Of a DNA stretch of 64,000 nt, positions 6,894-18,375 are shown in pieces. The stretch is from Gemmatimonadota bacterium. Lineage in GTDB: Bacteria > Gemmatimonadota > Gemmatimonadetes > Gemmatimonadales > GWC2-71-9. The DNA lies in assembly GCA_022563595.1 (NCBI GenBank), contig JADFNB010000001.1, positions 1-64,000 of the forward strand, written 5' to 3'. The number at the start of each line of letters is the position of its first letter. Position 1 is the first letter of the stretch. The notes under the pieces were generated by a model. The model had not been told where the DNA came from and made no database searches. It was given only the letters and a program-made list of their open reading frames with translations. The position numbers and the translations under genes are program-made.

Positions 6894-8414
6894 ATGCCCC
6901 GTCTCGATCGCCGCGATTTCCTCAAGTACGCCGGAATCGGTATCAGCGGAGGCGTCGTCACCGGACCGAAGGCCGCCTGGCCTGACGAGCGGGCCATGGC
7001 CCGGGCCGAGGCGGCGACGGACAGCTTCGTGCTGCTGCGCCGCGAGCAGGAGAAACGCCGCGGCGAGCTGCCGGCCGCAAGCGACGCTCACCGGCTGCCG
7101 CTGTCGTGGCATCAGGCCAAGGCGCGTCAGATCAAGGACGAGGCGCGGCGTCGCGGCGTCGACGGCGGCGTGCTGCTGACGAACCGCTGGAACATCATCT
7201 ACGCAACCGGCTTGTTGCATTCGACCACCGAACGTCCCTTCGCGTGTTTCCTCCCGATGGACGACGACGCGGGCTGCATCTGGCTGCACCCGTATCTCGA
7301 CGCCGAGCTCGTGAGGAGTTGGTGGGCCACCGGCACGCACTCCTACTTCGATTACCACCACGCCATGGACGCCTTCCCCAACGACGGGACGGTGCGTGAA
7401 GGCACCACGGTCAACATCTACCGGTGGTGGGGCGAGACGCTTGCGCGAATCGGTTACAACGGGAAGACGATCGGGATCGACAGCGGGAGCGCAGCCGAGA
7501 TCGGCGTCTTGCCCGGCCAGGACGACGACGACCGTCTCGACATGTTCGGCGACATCGAGACTCCGCGGCCCGAGCGCCCGACGGGGGGCAAGTTCGCTAC
7601 GATGGCGGCACAGATGCCGCGGTCGCAGTTCGTCGACGTGTATGACATCATGATGCGCCACCGCATGGTCAAGGACGACACCGAGAACCGCCTCACCCAG
7701 CGGGCGATGGACTATTTCTCCGAGCTGCACGCCTTCGTGCGCAATTACATCATCGAGCGCGGGTTCGGCACGCTCGACTGGGAGATCGAGAACGCCGCGC
7801 GGCTCTGGGGGATGCACCACATCATGCAGGACATCCCGCAGATGGGGGAGCCGCACAACGCGGTCGGTATCACCGTCGGCGTGGGCTGCCGCACGGGTAA
7901 GAAGACCGCCTATCCCCACCCCAACCAGGTCTCCTGGAACCGGATCGAGCGTGGTCATGCGCTCCAGTTCGCGGGCGTCATCCGCATAGGCGGCTACGGC
8001 GGCGAGCAATACCGCTCGTTCCTCTTCGCCCCCTGGACCGATTGGCAGGAGAAGGTCTGGGACGTCCACACGGCCACGTACTTCATGCAGGCCGAAGCGT
8101 CAAAGGTCGGTGCCACCTGCGCAAGCGTCGCCAAGGTCGTGCACGACTACCAGGTGGCCAACGGCGTGCAGCAGCTCGTGTACCACCGCCCGGGACACGG
8201 CGAAGGGATGGAGGGACACCAGCCGCCCTATCAGGCGCTCGGCGACCACACGGTGATGCAGGAGGGGATGCACTTCTCTAACGAGCCTGGGCTGTACGAT
8301 CCGGAGCACGGGTTCGGGTTCAACCACTCCAACAACGTGCTGGTGGCACGAGGGCGCGGACTCCAGATGGGGACGGCGCCCTGCGACAAGGAGTGGTGTT
8401 TCCTGGAACTCTAG
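6894..8414 (+). CDS. Tat-exported M24 (pita-bread fold) family protein with an incomplete metal site
   Basis: 506 residues. The N-terminus DRRDFLKYAGIGISGG is a twin-arginine signal. Residues about 75-220 form the creatinase N-terminal domain and the rest the M24 pita-bread domain. Family motifs are recognisable but altered. The GYxSDxTRTF motif is GYGGEQYRSF (Asp to Glu), and the preceding metal Asp aligns to Ala in LQFAGVIRIGGY. GHGEGMEGH (His ligand) and SNEPGLY (Glu) are kept. The final Glu of the RxED motif is replaced in NHSNNVLV. A dinuclear Xaa-Pro peptidase centre is thus unlikely. A creatinase-like non-metal hydrolase or a single-metal lyase (DddP is a divergent M24 enzyme) are alternatives. 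Confidence 0.8.
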   Translation: MPRLDRRDFLKYAGIGISGGVVTGPKAAWPDERAMARAEAATDSFVLLRREQEKRRGELPAASDAHRLPLSWHQAKARQIKDEARRRGVDGGVLLTNRWNIIYATGLLHSTTERPFACFLPMDDDAGCIWLHPYLDAELVRSWWATGTHSYFDYHHAMDAFPNDGTVREGTTVNIYRWWGETLARIGYNGKTIGIDSGSAAEIGVLPGQDDDDRLDMFGDIETPRPERPTGGKFATMAAQMPRSQFVDVYDIMMRHRMVKDDTENRLTQRAMDYFSELHAFVRNYIIERGFGTLDWEIENAARLWGMHHIMQDIPQMGEPHNAVGITVGVGCRTGKKTAYPHPNQVSWNRIERGHALQFAGVIRIGGYGGEQYRSFLFAPWTDWQEKVWDVHTATYFMQAEASKVGATCASVAKVVHDYQVANGVQQLVYHRPGHGEGMEGHQPPYQALGDHTVMQEGMHFSNEPGLYDPEHGFGFNHSNNVLVARGRGLQMGTAPCDKEWCFLEL

Positions 8415-8420
8415 TGTGGG

Positions 8421-8888
8421 TCAGCGTTGCTGCTCGAAGAACCCGCGGAGCAGTGCTCCGCACTCTTGTTCCATCACGCCGCCCATCACCTCGGGCTGGT
8501 GGTTCAGCTTGGGATGCCTGAGCAGGTCGCCGACGCTGCCGGCCATGCCGGCCTTGGGGTCGTAGGCGCCGAAGACCACGCGGCCCACCTTGGCCAGGAC
8601 GATAGCGCCGGCGCACTGGGCGCAGGGCTCGAGCGTGACGTACAACGTACTATCCGTCAGCCGATCCGTGCCCACGGTAGCGAGTGCACCGTGGATGGCC
8701 AGTAGCTCCGCATGGGCGGTCGGGTCGTTGCGGGCAACCGTCTCGTTGTGTGCGGAAGCGACCGTCTCACTCCCTTGGAGTATCGCCGCACCAACCGGTA
8801 CCTCGCCATTGCACACTGCCGTGCGCGCTGCCTCCAGCGCGGCTCGCATCCCCGTGACGTCGTCCGGGGACAGCGCGCGGCGTGGCAT
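8421..8888 (-). CDS. tadA: tRNA adenosine(34) deaminase
   Basis: 155 residues with the cytidine-deaminase-like zinc site: THAE-type motif TAHAELLAI and TLEPCAQCAGAIV, followed by RVVFGAYDPKAG and LNHQPEV, the tail typical of TadA. It converts A34 to inosine in tRNA-Arg(ACG). ATG at 8888 overlaps the stop of the upstream lipoprotein gene by one base. It is convergent with the M24 gene, with only 6 bp between stops. Confidence 0.93.
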   Translation of the reverse strand: MPRRALSPDDVTGMRAALEAARTAVCNGEVPVGAAILQGSETVASAHNETVARNDPTAHAELLAIHGALATVGTDRLTDSTLYVTLEPCAQCAGAIVLAKVGRVVFGAYDPKAGMAGSVGDLLRHPKLNHQPEVMGGVMEQECGALLRGFFEQQR

Positions 8889-10336
8889 CACTTCTCGAAT
8901 ACTCTCCGCTGCATGCGCGAGAATTCGATGGGGGCCGCTCGCATCACCAGCGGCGTAACCTCGCCCAACGGCACATCGTCGGGGAAACGTACATATCGCA
9001 AGCCGCCCCGCGCCACAACGCGAAGACTTGGCGGCGTCCTCGGGATCGTCAGATCGAACGTGTGTGGGACCGAGTCAGGAACGAGATCCGTGAGGATATT
9101 CACGTTGGCGTCACCAGCACTCACCCACGCCGATGTGAAGTCCATGATACCATCATCAGCAAGGAACTGCAGACTAATGCCGATTGTCAGCGTGTTGTTC
9201 CGGTACACGGGCACCGTCGTTACGACCGTAGCCCAGAAGGCCCCACAGCGATCAGTGCCTGCGAGCGAGTCGACGCGAAAGACCTCGACGGACCCCGCAG
9301 GTTCGCCAGGCGTCCCCGCGAGATTCCTTGGGTCGAGAATGACAAGGGCGTCTGAACCGAACGGAAGCGAATCGACGTTGTTGCAAACGCGGGAGGGGAA
9401 AAGCCCCGTCGCCGTGTCCTGATCGAGGTCGAAGTCGAGAATGGTCCAACCCGCGTTGGATGGCTGTGGATCGGCCACTGTCGGGGACACGATTGTCTCG
9501 GCAAGGCGGAAGTAGAAAACGAGCAGGCCGCTGATGTTCGCGGCTCCAAACGATCTCACATCGTGACTAACACGGCCCGCCCCAGGATCCCGCCCATCGG
9601 CGGGCTCGGCAACCACCTCCACGGCAATGATCCCGAAGGTGTCCGGTGGAAGCCCGCCAGCCGAGACCGTGAACAGATCTAGCCCGTAGTCCGGACGGAG
9701 CGTCGCGGTCGCCTCCGCTACTCCATTGCTGTCAGTCGTCGAAGATGCGGTGATCGAGCCGCCGCCACCGACAGCCGCAAACGAGACGGCTTCTCCGGGA
9801 ACCGGATTCCCGTACTGGTCCTCCACAAACACGATCACGGGACCGTCGGCAAGCTCGCCGGCAATGCCGATGAAAGCGGTCCCGGCGGTGAATTCCAATG
9901 ATGCCGCCACATCCGGATCGGCAATAGCCGTGAACGTCACGCTACCGACGTTGTCGACGAACGCACGCGCCGTCTGGGTGCCCGCGCCGGTGCCGAGCGT
10001 CCACCGTGCCTCCGCCTCCCCGTTGGCGTCGGTTGAGTCGCCGACGGGCGCCTGGGCGCTGATCGTCCCGAACCCCGACGTCACCCGGAAGTCCACCGCC
10101 ACGCCGCTCACACCCTGCCCATCGGCATCCGTCACGCGCACACGCAGCGGCTCGGTGAGTTGCGTCCCAACGACGCCGGAAAAGGAATCGGCGGAGATTG
10201 CGACGATCTGTGTTGGCGGCGCCTGGGGTTCAGGCTCCGGTGTAACGTCCGGGTCCTGAACGCTGTCTCCGCACGCAGTGAACACGCCAAGCGCGATTAC
10301 CCACGCGATTCGTTGACTCAACGAGGATCGAGTCAT
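8888..10336 (-). CDS. Surface lipoprotein with bacterial Ig-like (Big-1 type) domains
   Basis: 482 residues. Lipoprotein signal (WVIALGVFTAC) and a Pro/Glu linker are followed by two Ig-like domains: residues about 50-140 (VRVTDADGQGVSGVAVDFRV ... DANGEAEARWTLG) and 150-245 (VFVEDQYGNPVPGEAVSF ... DSNGVAEATATLR). The C-terminal 240 residues (DVRSFGAANISGLLVFYF onward) look like a beta-sandwich that describes measured dates or coverage in related lipoproteins, with Asp-rich DFDLDQDTATG. I do not recognise that domain. Start at ATG 10336 (MTRSS). Probably outer-membrane-anchored and surface-exposed. Confidence 0.75.
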   Translation of the reverse strand: MTRSSLSQRIAWVIALGVFTACGDSVQDPDVTPEPEPQAPPTQIVAISADSFSGVVGTQLTEPLRVRVTDADGQGVSGVAVDFRVTSGFGTISAQAPVGDSTDANGEAEARWTLGTGAGTQTARAFVDNVGSVTFTAIADPDVAASLEFTAGTAFIGIAGELADGPVIVFVEDQYGNPVPGEAVSFAAVGGGGSITASSTTDSNGVAEATATLRPDYGLDLFTVSAGGLPPDTFGIIAVEVVAEPADGRDPGAGRVSHDVRSFGAANISGLLVFYFRLAETIVSPTVADPQPSNAGWTILDFDLDQDTATGLFPSRVCNNVDSLPFGSDALVILDPRNLAGTPGEPAGSVEVFRVDSLAGTDRCGAFWATVVTTVPVYRNNTLTIGISLQFLADDGIMDFTSAWVSAGDANVNILTDLVPDSVPHTFDLTIPRTPPSLRVVARGGLRYVRFPDDVPLGEVTPLVMRAAPIEFSRMQRRVFEK

Positions 10337-10359
10337 GGAGGCTCCTGGAGACCGGTCAA

Positions 10360-13005
<2,646 letters not shown>

Positions 13006-13207
13006 TGCCACTCTCGATCAAACTCCATAATGCCTACCACGTCACACGCGCCACCACCCACTCCCATACTGCCTCCAGTGCCAATAGCAACCCGCGTGCC
13101 GGCTGGGGCATGCAAGATTGGCACATCGGCGCCCGAAACGGCAGACGCGCCGACCAAATGGCCGACGCGTCCGAACGTACCGAACTCGGGCGAATCTCCC
13201 GATCCGC

Positions 13208-13633
13208 CTACTTGATGATCGTCATCTTCTTTGTTTCCCGCTGACCGTTGACGACCAGCTGGTATACGTAGACCCCTGATGCGGCCTCTCGGCCGGAGCC
13301 GATTACCTTCCCGTCCCAATACGCGCTGTAGCGCCCCGTCCCGTTCCACTGCAGTCGAACGTTATCCAACGGCTCGCCCGATCCTTGAAGGATCGGAATC
13401 GCCACCAACTGCGCGAGCACATTATAGATCCTGAGACTTACAACAGGTCGTGCCCCGTTCTCGAACAACCTTACCGCAACCGAGAACGGAATGGTCGTCT
13501 CAGGGTTAAACGGGTTTGGATAGTTGCGCCCCAGCTCGGCCCGCGCATCGGATTGCGCTTCCTGAGCCGCAACGGCAAGGGGCGCGGCCACCAGGAGCCC
13601 GAGCGACAGCATCGCCCAGGCAGTCTGCTTCAT
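13208..13633 (-). CDS. Secreted protein that is little more than a T9SS/FlgD-like sorting domain
   Basis: 141 residues: signal peptide (MKQTAWAMLSLGLLVAAPLAVAA) then a single domain with NYPNPFNPETTIPFSV, LRIYNVLAQLV, YWDGKVIGSGREAASGVYVY and a terminal KKMTIIK. This is the pattern of type A C-terminal sorting domains/FlgD-Ig-like tails. Such domains normally sit at the end of long secreted proteins; here there is no cargo. TAGGAG precedes the ATG. It could be a small cell-surface protein or a remnant of a larger gene. It stands alone, with 196 bp to clpB and 75 bp to selB. Confidence 0.8.
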   Translation of the reverse strand: MKQTAWAMLSLGLLVAAPLAVAAQEAQSDARAELGRNYPNPFNPETTIPFSVAVRLFENGARPVVSLRIYNVLAQLVAIPILQGSGEPLDNVRLQWNGTGRYSAYWDGKVIGSGREAASGVYVYQLVVNGQRETKKMTIIK

Positions 13634-13708
13634 GTACGACTCCTAACAAAAATGGGTTCGGCTGCGGAGTTCTCCTTGTTGAGGTGTATCTCACCGCGTA
13701 GGCTCAAG

Positions 13709-15604
13709 TTAGATGGTGTCGGAACCCCTTGTCAAGCGCGGTCCCGGCCGCCTCACGTCACCAGCCCGCTCGCTGTAGCCCTGGGCATCGAGCCACTCCA
13801 GGAACGGAATCAGGTACTTGCGCGTAAGTCCAAGCTTGGCACGCAGTTGAGCCGGACTCGCTTCGCCCAGCCGGGCAATCTCGGCTGTGGCGACCTCGAC
13901 CATCCGGTCCAGCACCTCCTTATCGAAATATCGCTCACTCCCGATCCGGCCCGCAGTGCCCTGCCTCACAAAGAACTCGGCGATCCGGCTTGCCTGGTCC
14001 ACGTCGGTGTTGCAGCGATCCGCAAGCTCAGCCGCCGTACATCCCTCGAACCCCGCATCCCGCAGGACGTTCCCCAATCGCTCCGCGACCTCGTGTTGCG
14101 TGACGGCCAGCTCAGCGCGATGGGAGGCGAGTCGCGCGAGCGGACCGTCTACAACGACCGCACCCTGGGCAACGAGCTGTCGCTCGGCATGCGGCGCCAG
14201 TTGCTCAGACCGCACCGCACGCCGCCACTCCTGGCGCGACATCCCGGCCGCCAGAGGCTCGTCACGGTGAAACGCAGTCAAAGTCGCGAGCAGCGCGTCC
14301 TGCGCCCCGTCGACCACCGCCCGATCGAGCAGCCACCCGTCGACCGATACGACCCCATGCCGCGCTGCTTGCCCGACGGTCGCCTCGATCTCGTACGGGC
14401 GGATCCCCAATCGGATCGGCAGCTCCGCGACGGGGACCCCGCGGGTCCCGGATCGCTGCACCAACGCCGCCACCCGCGCGGCTCCGTCACCGGTCAGTCT
14501 GTCGAGCCCGACCGGTCTGCGCGGGCGAGGCGGGGGCCAGGGGTCGAGCACCACGACGCCACCGATGGTGGCGACCGGCGAGTAGGAGCGCAGCACCGCG
14601 GCATCCCCCCAACGCGCCAGAACAGGCGTCTCCAAACGCAATCGTACGTAGCCGCTTTCCCCTGGCCCGATCCGTGACCCCGCAGGCGTCACCCGAGCGA
14701 GCACTTCGGCCGTGCCGAGGTGCAGGCGCACCCGTGTGCGCTGCGTCAGGGGAGGCGCGCCGGACAATAGCGTCACAGCGACGTCGAGCCGTTCGACGGC
14801 CCTCCACCCATCGGCGCCGACGATCCACGACCCGCGGGCCACGGCCGACCGCTCCACGCCTGAGAGCGCCAGGGCGGTACGCCTGCCCGGTTCCACCCGG
14901 CGATGGGAACGTCCATGTACCTGGACCCCGCGTATGCGGGTCCGCTGCGCACCGGGGAAGATGGTGACCTCGTCGCCCACCTGTACCGAGCCGCTCCACG
15001 TGGTGCCCGTGACGACGGTGCCGGTCCCGGAGACCGTGAAGACGCGATCGACCGGTAGACGAAACAGATCCCGCCCGTCGCGTGGCATCGCCAGGCGTGC
15101 CGTCTCCGCGAGCGCCGCCTTCAGCTCGTCCAACCCGGTCCCGGTCACCGCCGAGACCGGAATGACGGCGTTCCACGTCACGCGGGAGCGCTTCATGCGC
15201 GAGCGGATATCCGCCTCTACCAGTTCGAGCCATTCGGGCTCGACGAGATCCACCTTGGAGATCGCCACCACACCGGCCCGGACGTGCAGGAAATCGAGGA
15301 TCGCCAGGTGCTCGTCGGTCTGCGGCATCACGCCCTCATCGGCCGCCACCACCAGCAGCGCCGCGTCGATTCCGGTCGCCCCGGCGACCATGTTCCGCAC
15401 GAAATCCTCGTGGCCCGGAACGTCCACTATGCTCGCGGTCAGGCCCTCACCCAACTCGAGTTCCGCGAACCCAAGGTCGATGGTGATGCCGCGCCGTTTC
15501 TCCTCCTCCAAGCGATCGGTATCGACGCCGGTGAGTGCGCGCACCAGCGCCGTCTTACCGTGGTCCACATGCCCCGCAGTGCCGAACACGACGTGCGCGC
15601 TCAC
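13709..15604 (-). CDS. selB: Selenocysteine-specific translation elongation factor SelB
   Basis: 631 residues. EF-Tu-like GTPase domain: AGHVDHGKTALVRALTG (G1), GITIDLGF, DVPGHEDF (G3), ISKVDL (G4), followed by beta-barrel domains II-III. The C-terminal 250 residues comprise four winged helices (ending RKYLIPFLEWLDAQGYSERAGD), which bind SECIS RNA. It brings Sec-tRNA to UGA codons. The start overlaps the recO stop by 4 bp. No selA, selD or tRNA-Sec is in the window, so the rest of the system must be elsewhere if it functions. Confidence 0.95.
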   Translation of the reverse strand: MSAHVVFGTAGHVDHGKTALVRALTGVDTDRLEEEKRRGITIDLGFAELELGEGLTASIVDVPGHEDFVRNMVAGATGIDAALLVVAADEGVMPQTDEHLAILDFLHVRAGVVAISKVDLVEPEWLELVEADIRSRMKRSRVTWNAVIPVSAVTGTGLDELKAALAETARLAMPRDGRDLFRLPVDRVFTVSGTGTVVTGTTWSGSVQVGDEVTIFPGAQRTRIRGVQVHGRSHRRVEPGRRTALALSGVERSAVARGSWIVGADGWRAVERLDVAVTLLSGAPPLTQRTRVRLHLGTAEVLARVTPAGSRIGPGESGYVRLRLETPVLARWGDAAVLRSYSPVATIGGVVVLDPWPPPRPRRPVGLDRLTGDGAARVAALVQRSGTRGVPVAELPIRLGIRPYEIEATVGQAARHGVVSVDGWLLDRAVVDGAQDALLATLTAFHRDEPLAAGMSRQEWRRAVRSEQLAPHAERQLVAQGAVVVDGPLARLASHRAELAVTQHEVAERLGNVLRDAGFEGCTAAELADRCNTDVDQASRIAEFFVRQGTAGRIGSERYFDKEVLDRMVEVATAEIARLGEASPAQLRAKLGLTRKYLIPFLEWLDAQGYSERAGDVRRPGPRLTRGSDTI

Positions 15605-16338
15605 CGCCCCTCCCAGAACGTCAGCGCGTTGAGTTCTCGGTCCTCGCTCAGATGCTGGCGCACGAATCTGGCAAGCAGGCGGCGATGCGCAACCAGATGT
15701 TTCGCGGGCAGCGGCGGCACGTCAGTGGAACCGTCGACGAACGCCGCCAGCGCCGCTTGGTCGGCGCGTCCCAAGGCCGCCCCACGCACTCCCCGACCGC
15801 ACCGCGCACACAGCAGACCGCCCTCGGCGAGAGAGAAAGCAGCGCGCTCCGCGGGCGGCTTGCCGCACCGCACGCACGCGTCGACGGCCGGCGCGAAACC
15901 GAGGGCCACGACCACGCTCCAGAGCGACGCCAGCGCCACGACCTCGACCGCTTCCCGCTCGGCGCTCACCAGGCGGTCGAGCGCCGCCGAGAGCAGATGG
16001 AAGATCTCGGGATGCGGCTCGGCCGGAGAGCACCGCAGCACCAACTCGGCGAGCGCCGATGCCGAGGCGTAGCGGTTGAGATCACCCGCCAGCTCGAGAC
16101 GCTGCGTGGTCACGTCGAACGCGGAGAGGGTATGGAGGTCACGATGCGCCTTGAGGTAGAAACACGCCATGCCCTCGCTCAGCACCTGGAGACGCGCCCC
16201 AAACCGTGACTTGGATCGTGTGGCCCCCTTGGCCAGCACGCTCTGCACACCGTGGTCGCGTGTGCTGAGTCGCACGATCTTCGACGTCTCACCGTACCGA
16301 AACGCGTGAAGCACGACGGCGGGCGTAGTGACCAACAT
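15601..16338 (-). CDS. recO: DNA repair protein RecO
   Basis: 245 residues. N-terminal OB fold (LVTTPAVVLHAFRYGETSKIVRL ... in separate strands) and a C-terminal helical domain with the Cys4 zinc motif ACVRCGK and LLCARCGRG. RecO loads RecA on SSB-coated DNA with RecR. The ATG at 16338 is supported by family length. It lies 6 nt after a perfect TATAAT on the minus strand, so the mRNA may be leaderless. recO overlaps selB by 4 bp. Confidence 0.93.
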   Translation of the reverse strand: MLVTTPAVVLHAFRYGETSKIVRLSTRDHGVQSVLAKGATRSKSRFGARLQVLSEGMACFYLKAHRDLHTLSAFDVTTQRLELAGDLNRYASASALAELVLRCSPAEPHPEIFHLLSAALDRLVSAEREAVEVVALASLWSVVVALGFAPAVDACVRCGKPPAERAAFSLAEGGLLCARCGRGVRGAALGRADQAALAAFVDGSTDVPPLPAKHLVAHRRLLARFVRQHLSEDRELNALTFWEGR

Positions 16339-16395
16339 GCAAGGATTATAACCACGCCCCCGCCCCCGCCCCCCACCCCTCACCCCCCACCCCCT
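16339..16395 (-). promoter_or_regulatory. recO promoter: TATAAT 6 nt before ATG, embedded next to a G-run tract
   Basis: On the minus strand TATAAT occupies 16345-16350 and is followed by 6 nt and the recO ATG. Immediately upstream (about 16355-16395) the minus strand has six or more runs of 4-6 G separated by 1-2 nt, a strong G-quadruplex candidate that occupies the -35 region. The tract also separates btuB from recO (62 bp gap). Confidence 0.55.
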
Positions 16396-16400
16396 TCTCC

Positions 16401-18356
16401 TCAGTATTCGAGGGTACCGCCCAGCCATACCGTCCGCCCGCGCGCCCGGAATCCGACGATCTCCTGATAGTCCTCGTCCAACACGTTCTCCACCCGTGCC
16501 GTGAGCGCCAGGCCCGGGGCGGGCCCGCGCGGCCGCAGCAGCGAGACGAGGAGCGAGAGATCCACGACCGTGTGGGCCTGCAACGCGACGCGCGACGGCG
16601 GCGCCGGGAAGCCCGGGAATTCGAGGTCATCGCGATCGCCAATGTAGCGCACGGTCGCGCCGAGGGTCGCGCGATCCTCGAAGCGGTAGACCGCGCCCGT
16701 AGTGAAGGCGTGGGTGGGACGACGCAGCAGCCGATCGCCGACCACGAACGCGGCGTCGGGACCGGCGTTGAAGCCCGAGTCGGTCACCTCGGTCGACAGA
16801 TAGGTATAGCTCGCGGAGAGCTGTAGGCCCCGGACCGGGACTGCACGGACCTCCGCCTCGATGCCGCGCGCTGTGGCCTCCGCTACGTTGAAGTAATTGG
16901 GATCGCCGGGACCGGGGGGGCTGAAGGTGAACTGGATCAGATCCTCGAAACGTTGGTCGAAATAGGTTCCCGCCAGCACCACGCGTCCGCCGGCCAACGG
17001 TTGCTCGAGACCGACCTCCCAGCTCGTCGATCGTTCGGGCTCGAGGTCCGGGTTGCCCACGCTGAACGCCCCGTCGAATGTCTCGAAGAACGTCGGTTCC
17101 TTGAACCCTGTCCCTACCGAAGCCGTGATCCTCGTCCCGGTCGCCGTCATTCGATAACCGGTTCCGGCGCGGAACGTGACGAACGTGCCGAACTGCTCGT
17201 TGTCGTCGAGGCGCAGGCCGGCGTTCGCGGAGAGCCCTGACAGCGGCCCCACGACCACCTGGGCATAGTACGCGCGATTGAGGCGTGTCCGGTCCTTGTC
17301 GGTGCGTTGCCGTTCCTGCTCGATTGACGCCCCACCCGTCACTACCGCGGCCGGGGTCAGGTACACGTTGACGCGGGCATCGGCGCTGCGCGTCCGCAGC
17401 TCGGTCTGAGAGCGAAATGCGAAGAAGCCGACCGTATCCGCCGGCCCATCCTGCTCGTCGTCGAACAGACTGCCGATATCGTTCAACGCCAGGTGCAGGC
17501 GTCCTTGGATGCGGTCGGTGAAGTATCGGCCCACGTCGATGCCCAGGGTCGTGACCTCGTTGGCCGTGAACTGGTTCGAGTCGACGACGTTGCCGGCCCC
17601 GTCCGTAGGGAAGTGAAACTCGGCATCCGTGTAGCGCAGCGTGAAGTTCAGGTCGGTGCGTTCGTCGGGCGTGTAGTGGAACCGGCCGCTGGCGGTCGTG
17701 TTGCGATACCCGTTGTTGAACGCGTAGATGCCGTTACTGCGTAGGTGGCTCACGCCCAGCGAGTATCCGGCCTGCTCAGAGCCGCCGGTCACGGCCGCCT
17801 CGAAGTCGCCGCTGCCGTACGTCCCGCCCCGCGCTCCCGCGGTCACCCGCGGCGGACCGGCGCCGCGCCGCGTGAAGATCTGCACCACCCCCGTCACGGC
17901 GTCCGACCCATATACCACGCTCGCCGGGCCGCGCAGGATCTCGATCCGCTCGATGTTGTCGACCGTCAGGTGCGCAAAGTCGTACGCCCCACCCGGCTCG
18001 TTCACCGGCACACCATCAACCAGGACCTGCACATAATCTGACTCCCCGCCGCGCATGAACAGCGACGTCACGCTGCCGAACGATCCGGTCTGGACCACGC
18101 TCAGGCCGGGAACCGTGCGCAGCGCGTCGACGAGCTGCGTGATTCCCTGCGCCCGCAACGCATCGCCGCTGATGACCGTGACACGCGACGTGACGACTTC
18201 GCGTGACGTCGGCCGGCGGTGCGCGGTGACCACGATCGGAGCCAACACCACCGCTGTGTCCTGTTGAGCGGCGGCGCGTACGGGGACGCTCCCTGCGCCG
18301 GCGAGTAGGAGCAACGGCACGACGGAACGGCGGAACGAGGAGAAGTGGAAACACAT
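16401..18356 (-). CDS. btuB: TonB-dependent receptor, BtuB-like (vitamin B12)
   Basis: 651 residues. Signal peptide, TonB box region (VVLAPIVVTAHR), plug domain about 60-170 (SLFMRGGESDYVQVLVDGVP, NIERIEILRGPASVVYGSDA), then a 22-strand barrel with a terminal aromatic residue (WLGGTLEY). The plug motifs match cobalamin receptors. It is the last gene of the riboswitch-led B12 uptake operon, 19 bp after the ATPase gene. It carries cobalamin across the outer membrane using TonB-ExbBD, which is not in this window. Confidence 0.9.
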   Translation of the reverse strand: MCFHFSSFRRSVVPLLLLAGAGSVPVRAAAQQDTAVVLAPIVVTAHRRPTSREVVTSRVTVISGDALRAQGITQLVDALRTVPGLSVVQTGSFGSVTSLFMRGGESDYVQVLVDGVPVNEPGGAYDFAHLTVDNIERIEILRGPASVVYGSDAVTGVVQIFTRRGAGPPRVTAGARGGTYGSGDFEAAVTGGSEQAGYSLGVSHLRSNGIYAFNNGYRNTTASGRFHYTPDERTDLNFTLRYTDAEFHFPTDGAGNVVDSNQFTANEVTTLGIDVGRYFTDRIQGRLHLALNDIGSLFDDEQDGPADTVGFFAFRSQTELRTRSADARVNVYLTPAAVVTGGASIEQERQRTDKDRTRLNRAYYAQVVVGPLSGLSANAGLRLDDNEQFGTFVTFRAGTGYRMTATGTRITASVGTGFKEPTFFETFDGAFSVGNPDLEPERSTSWEVGLEQPLAGGRVVLAGTYFDQRFEDLIQFTFSPPGPGDPNYFNVAEATARGIEAEVRAVPVRGLQLSASYTYLSTEVTDSGFNAGPDAAFVVGDRLLRRPTHAFTTGAVYRFEDRATLGATVRYIGDRDDLEFPGFPAPPSRVALQAHTVVDLSLLVSLLRPRGPAPGLALTARVENVLDEDYQEIVGFRARGRTVWLGGTLEY

Positions 18357-18375
18357 ATGGGGGATCTCCGATGGT

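Noticed and set aside
13012-13207. CIRCE or heat-shock promoter upstream of clpB
   Set aside because: No TTAGCACTC-N9-GAGTGCTAA-like repeat, and no clear sigma-32-type sequence.
16350-16400. C-rich tract as CRISPR or telomere-like repeat
   Set aside because: Runs have no regular repeat/spacer pattern. It is a G-run tract in a promoter.
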